Shown here piece after piece: positions 5,665 through 7,623 of a stretch of 7,623 nucleotides of DNA. The stretch's first letter is position 1. The number at the start of each line of letters is the position of its first letter. The translations under genes were made by a program, and so were the position numbers. A model generated the notes under the pieces. That model ran no database searches, was not told the DNA's origin, and saw only the letters and a list, made by a program, of their open reading frames with translations. Source of the DNA: Bacteriovorax sp. UBA1852 (GTDB taxonomy: Bacteria > Bdellovibrionota > Bacteriovoracia > Bacteriovoracales > Bacteriovoracaceae); contig DDIK01000048.1 of the NCBI GenBank assembly GCA_002338505.1, positions 1 through 7,623 on the forward strand. The letters are read 5' to 3'.

Positions 5665-6174
5665 TTACAGACCAAGGCTGCTCATCAGATCATCAATGCT
5701 TGATTGATCTAAGACTTCTGCTTCTTCTTCTTTATAAGAAACTGATGACCTTTCTATGTTTTTAAACTTGTCGGCCAACCATCGCAGTCTTGTTGCAAAG
5801 GCGTCAGTATTAATTGTTTTTAATCCATGATCTTCTTTAGTCTGAATTTTTGAGATCATTTTCTTTAATATTTCAACGGAATCAAATAGAATCGCAACGA
5901 CGACCTCTAATAGGGCAGTGTCTTTGATCTGACTAGATTTATAACCAATTGTTTTGCCAAGCTCACAAAAAGTAGCAATGTCATCTGCGCCAACTGATTT
6001 AGCAGCCCCCATGATTCGGTCAATAACTTGACCAAACTTTTCGAGCTCAACGGTTGCATTCGGATCATCTTCAAGTTTCTCTAAGCAGTCTTCTAGTTCT
6101 AAAAAAAGTTCTTTAGACTCGTTACAAAAGTCATCAACAATTTCTTTCATCGATGGGTCATCTAATAGATTCAT
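5665..6174 (-). CDS. HPt-like helical protein with CheZ-type C-terminal tail
   Basis: A 169-residue cytoplasmic, mainly helical acidic protein. Residues ~10-105 look like a CheA P1/HPt four-helix bundle: FCNESKELFLELEDCLEKLED is a typical first pair of helices, and FGQVIDRIMGAAKSVGADD lies where FRxxHTLKGSAxxLG normally stands. On that alignment the phosphorylated His is Asp52 and the Lys is Met55, so phosphotransfer is unlikely. After a charged linker (145-153) the protein ends DQSSIDDLMSSLGL (156-169), very close to the CheY-binding C-terminus of E. coli CheZ as I remember it (DQVDDLLDSLGF). GQVIDRIM (48-55) also resembles GQVIKRMM of CheZ, but the catalytic Asp/Gln are not matched. I infer a CheY-docking adaptor or degenerate CheZ/HPt protein. 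ATG has AAGGA six bases upstream. It sits 15 bases after cheY and 14 before cheX. Confidence 0.75.
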   Translation of the reverse strand: MNLLDDPSMKEIVDDFCNESKELFLELEDCLEKLEDDPNATVELEKFGQVIDRIMGAAKSVGADDIATFCELGKTIGYKSSQIKDTALLEVVVAILFDSVEILKKMISKIQTKEDHGLKTINTDAFATRLRWLADKFKNIERSSVSYKEEEAEVLDQSSIDDLMSSLGL

Positions 6175-6189
6175 AGTTGATCCTTAATT

Positions 6190-6588
6190 CTATTTATTAA
6201 AAATTTTATCAATTTTTTCTTTAAGAACCTGCGCAGAAAAAGGCTTAACGATGAAGTTACTTACACCTGCTTTTACGGCAATGACAACATTTCCTTGCTC
6301 AGCCTCAGCGGTGATCATGAGAAATGGTAGAGCTTTAAATTCGTCTGTAGCCCTGAGATGTTTTAAGAGATCAAGACCTGTCATTTGAGGCATGTTCCAG
6401 TCAGAAACAATAAACTCATATGGCTCATCTGTTTTGGCCGCATCTTCAATCATCGGTAAACCAGTGGCACCATCATCCGCTTCAGTTATATTTGTGAAGC
6501 CAATTTGTCCCAGCATGTTTTTAATAATCTTTCTCATTGTGGCCATATCATCGATAACCAAAATTTTCATGTTAGCTTTTAACGCCAT
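6190..6588 (-). CDS. cheY: CheY-like single-domain response regulator
   Basis: A 132-residue receiver domain with no output domain, closely resembling chemotaxis CheY. All key residues are present: the acidic pair D13-D14 (VIDDMATMRK), phosphoacceptor D63 in VSDWNMP, T93 in MITAEA, and K115 in FIVKPF. F112 stands where E. coli CheY has Tyr106. Phosphorylated CheY normally binds the flagellar switch (FliM/FliN) to change rotation; here it is also the likely substrate of CheX and the likely binding partner of the CheZ-like tail of the neighbouring protein. The start at ATG 6588 has AGGGAG six bases upstream; an internal ATG at residue 7 (MKILVID) is a less supported alternative. The kinase that phosphorylates it is not in the window. 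Confidence 0.95.
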   Translation of the reverse strand: MALKANMKILVIDDMATMRKIIKNMLGQIGFTNITEADDGATGLPMIEDAAKTDEPYEFIVSDWNMPQMTGLDLLKHLRATDEFKALPFLMITAEAEQGNVVIAVKAGVSNFIVKPFSAQVLKEKIDKIFNK

Positions 6589-6594
6589 TATGTT

Positions 6595-6600
6595 CTCCCT
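6595..6600 (-). promoter_or_regulatory. Strong cheY ribosome binding site touching the upstream stop codon
   Basis: AGGGAG on the minus strand, six bases before the cheY ATG. Its first base is the last base of the TAA stop of the HD-GYP-like gene, which suits translational reinitiation and fixes the cheY start. Confidence 0.65.
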
Positions 6601-7623
6601 TATGCCGCTTCTTTATCTTCGGTAACTTGTGTAGTTATTAAATTAATTAAGTTATCATATATTTTATCGCCAAACTCGAACTCAAGTCCAGCACTAAAGG
6701 TCTTATTTTTTAAACGACTTATAACAAGAGGCAAAGGAAGCTTATTTCCAGTAATCTTCCCACCCGAATACTCAAGTATATGGGTCACACAGCCAATTAT
6801 TAAGGCCAAAATGTCTATGAATTCACTATGTTTTTGATTCGGATATCCTGAGCCATCATATCGCTCATGATGCTCAAATATGATATTTTTACATCTATCG
6901 CTTATTTCGATGCCACTTTTTAGGATGAGGTGATGAGAATATCCAGGGTGCTTCCTGACTTCTTTCTTTTCATCGTCACTAAATTCAAGCTCTGGCTTGT
7001 GGGATAATTCATACTTAAGTTGCGTATATCCTAGATGACAAAAGAAACCTGCACATACAACATCGGATAAAGCTTCTTCACTGTTCATGTCAAAAGTCTT
7101 AGTGAGAAAATAACTGATAGCAACGACTCTGTTGGTAAAATTATCTTCAACCAAAAGCTCTTGTGCTAGGTAGCTTGCAAGTGAGACAGTTTCAGAAGTA
7201 TTAAGTGAGAACACTTCAATTTCTTTTCGGGCTTCCATAATCATAGGTAAGAAATTATCATCACTAATACATTCATTAATCCCTTTTTTAAGATCATAGA
7301 CGACTTTTTCTTCATCGGATTTATTCTCTGATTCGAGTTTCGCAAGCTTTTCAAGGCGTTTCTTTTCGAATTCACTGAGCTCTCTTTCTTGTAAAGAGGG
7401 GATATCAGATTCTTTTAAATCGGTATGATGAAGAAAGGTGCGCTTTTGTCTCTTATCAATAGCAAGCTCTCCACCTTTTTCTTCAATAAAATCTATAAAT
7501 GCTTCTTTATTTACGTCTAATGGACTATTTGCCGGCAGGAAAGGCGAGTAACTCTCTGACTGAGGATTATATACATAGAGATGAAATGGAAAGACTTTTT
7601 CATCCGCAAGATGTGCCTTTTCA
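6600..7623 (-). CDS. HD-GYP-like protein with degenerate HD motif (5' end outside window)
   Basis: At least 340 residues are encoded; the frame stays open to the right edge, so the gene starts outside the window. The ATG at 7242-7244 lacks a ribosome site and is internal. The N-terminal part (about 7400-7623) is an unassigned alpha/beta segment (VFPFHLYVYNPQSESYSPFL, then EEKGGELAIDK), resembling regions that precede HD-GYP domains. A Lys/Glu-rich, probably helical linker follows (about 7305-7379). The C-terminal domain (about 6640-7060) matches HD-GYP c-di-GMP phosphodiesterases: KHPGYSHHLI, then the intact HHERYDGSGYP (6840-6872). However, the first motif reads CHLGYT instead of HDIGK, so the Asp of the HD pair is Leu (7032-7034), and the later metal-binding Asp is missing too (CVTH). 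Catalysis is therefore doubtful; c-di-GMP sensing or a regulatory role is possible. It is the first visible gene of the che-like operon, 11 bases before cheY. Confidence 0.8.
   Translation of the reverse strand, partial: EKAHLADEKVFPFHLYVYNPQSESYSPFLPANSPLDVNKEAFIDFIEEKGGELAIDKRQKRTFLHHTDLKESDIPSLQERELSEFEKKRLEKLAKLESENKSDEEKVVYDLKKGINECISDDNFLPMIMEARKEIEVFSLNTSETVSLASYLAQELLVEDNFTNRVVAISYFLTKTFDMNSEEALSDVVCAGFFCHLGYTQLKYELSHKPELEFSDDEKKEVRKHPGYSHHLILKSGIEISDRCKNIIFEHHERYDGSGYPNQKHSEFIDILALIIGCVTHILEYSGGKITGNKLPLPLVISRLKNKTFSAGLEFEFGDKIYDNLINLITTQVTEDKEAA

Noticed and set aside
5818..5829. HGLK (His116, Lys119) in the HPt-like protein as a shifted phosphorylation site HxxK
   Set aside because: It lies in a loop-like stretch after the bundle, without the helix context or the Gly/Ser-Ala that follow a real HPt histidine.
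7242..7244. ATG as the start of the HD-GYP-like gene
   Set aside because: No ribosome site precedes it, and the same frame stays open for a further ~126 codons to the window edge with plausible protein sequence.

Overview
The window is AT-rich, compactly coded bacterial DNA. Gene style (lipobox lipoproteins, AGGAG-type ribosome sites, CheY/CheX proteins beside a divergent HD-GYP protein) suggests a Gram-negative Bdellovibrionota-like bacterium, perhaps of the Bacteriovorax/Halobacteriovorax group. That placement is inference from protein style and base composition; no rRNA or other marker is present.

Layout. Bases 1-479 (+) hold the 3' end of uvrB. Facing it (-) are two short overlapping lipoprotein genes (517-849 and 846-1223) that look like paralogues and end in a strong hairpin terminator placed against the uvrB stop codon. 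Upstream of these on the same strand lie a SulP anion transporter with a C-terminal STAS domain (1314-2963) and a small HExxH metallopeptidase-like gene (3079-3570). A 14-bp perfect palindrome with an extra half-site sits in front of the SulP gene. A divergent spacer (3571-3685) with inverted repeats and an extended -10 promoter leads rightward into a small exported protein of unknown function (3686-4039) and an overlapping calcineurin-type metallophosphoesterase (4017-5147).

The right third (5144-7623, -) is a tight operon with gaps of 11-15 bp. In transcription order it encodes an HD-GYP-like protein (5' end outside the window), a CheY response regulator, an HPt-like helical protein, and a CheX-family CheY-P phosphatase. 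This is the most interesting part. The HPt-like protein has Asp where the phosphorylated His should be, yet ends in a peptide very like the CheY-docking tail of CheZ. The HD-GYP-like protein keeps HHExxDGxGYP but has lost the Asp of the HD pair. My reading is a CheY signalling module with a CheX phosphatase, a CheY-docking adaptor and a probably non-canonical c-di-GMP sensor or effector. No CheA kinase or receptor is visible.

I see no tRNA, rRNA, CRISPR array, insertion sequence or phage gene.
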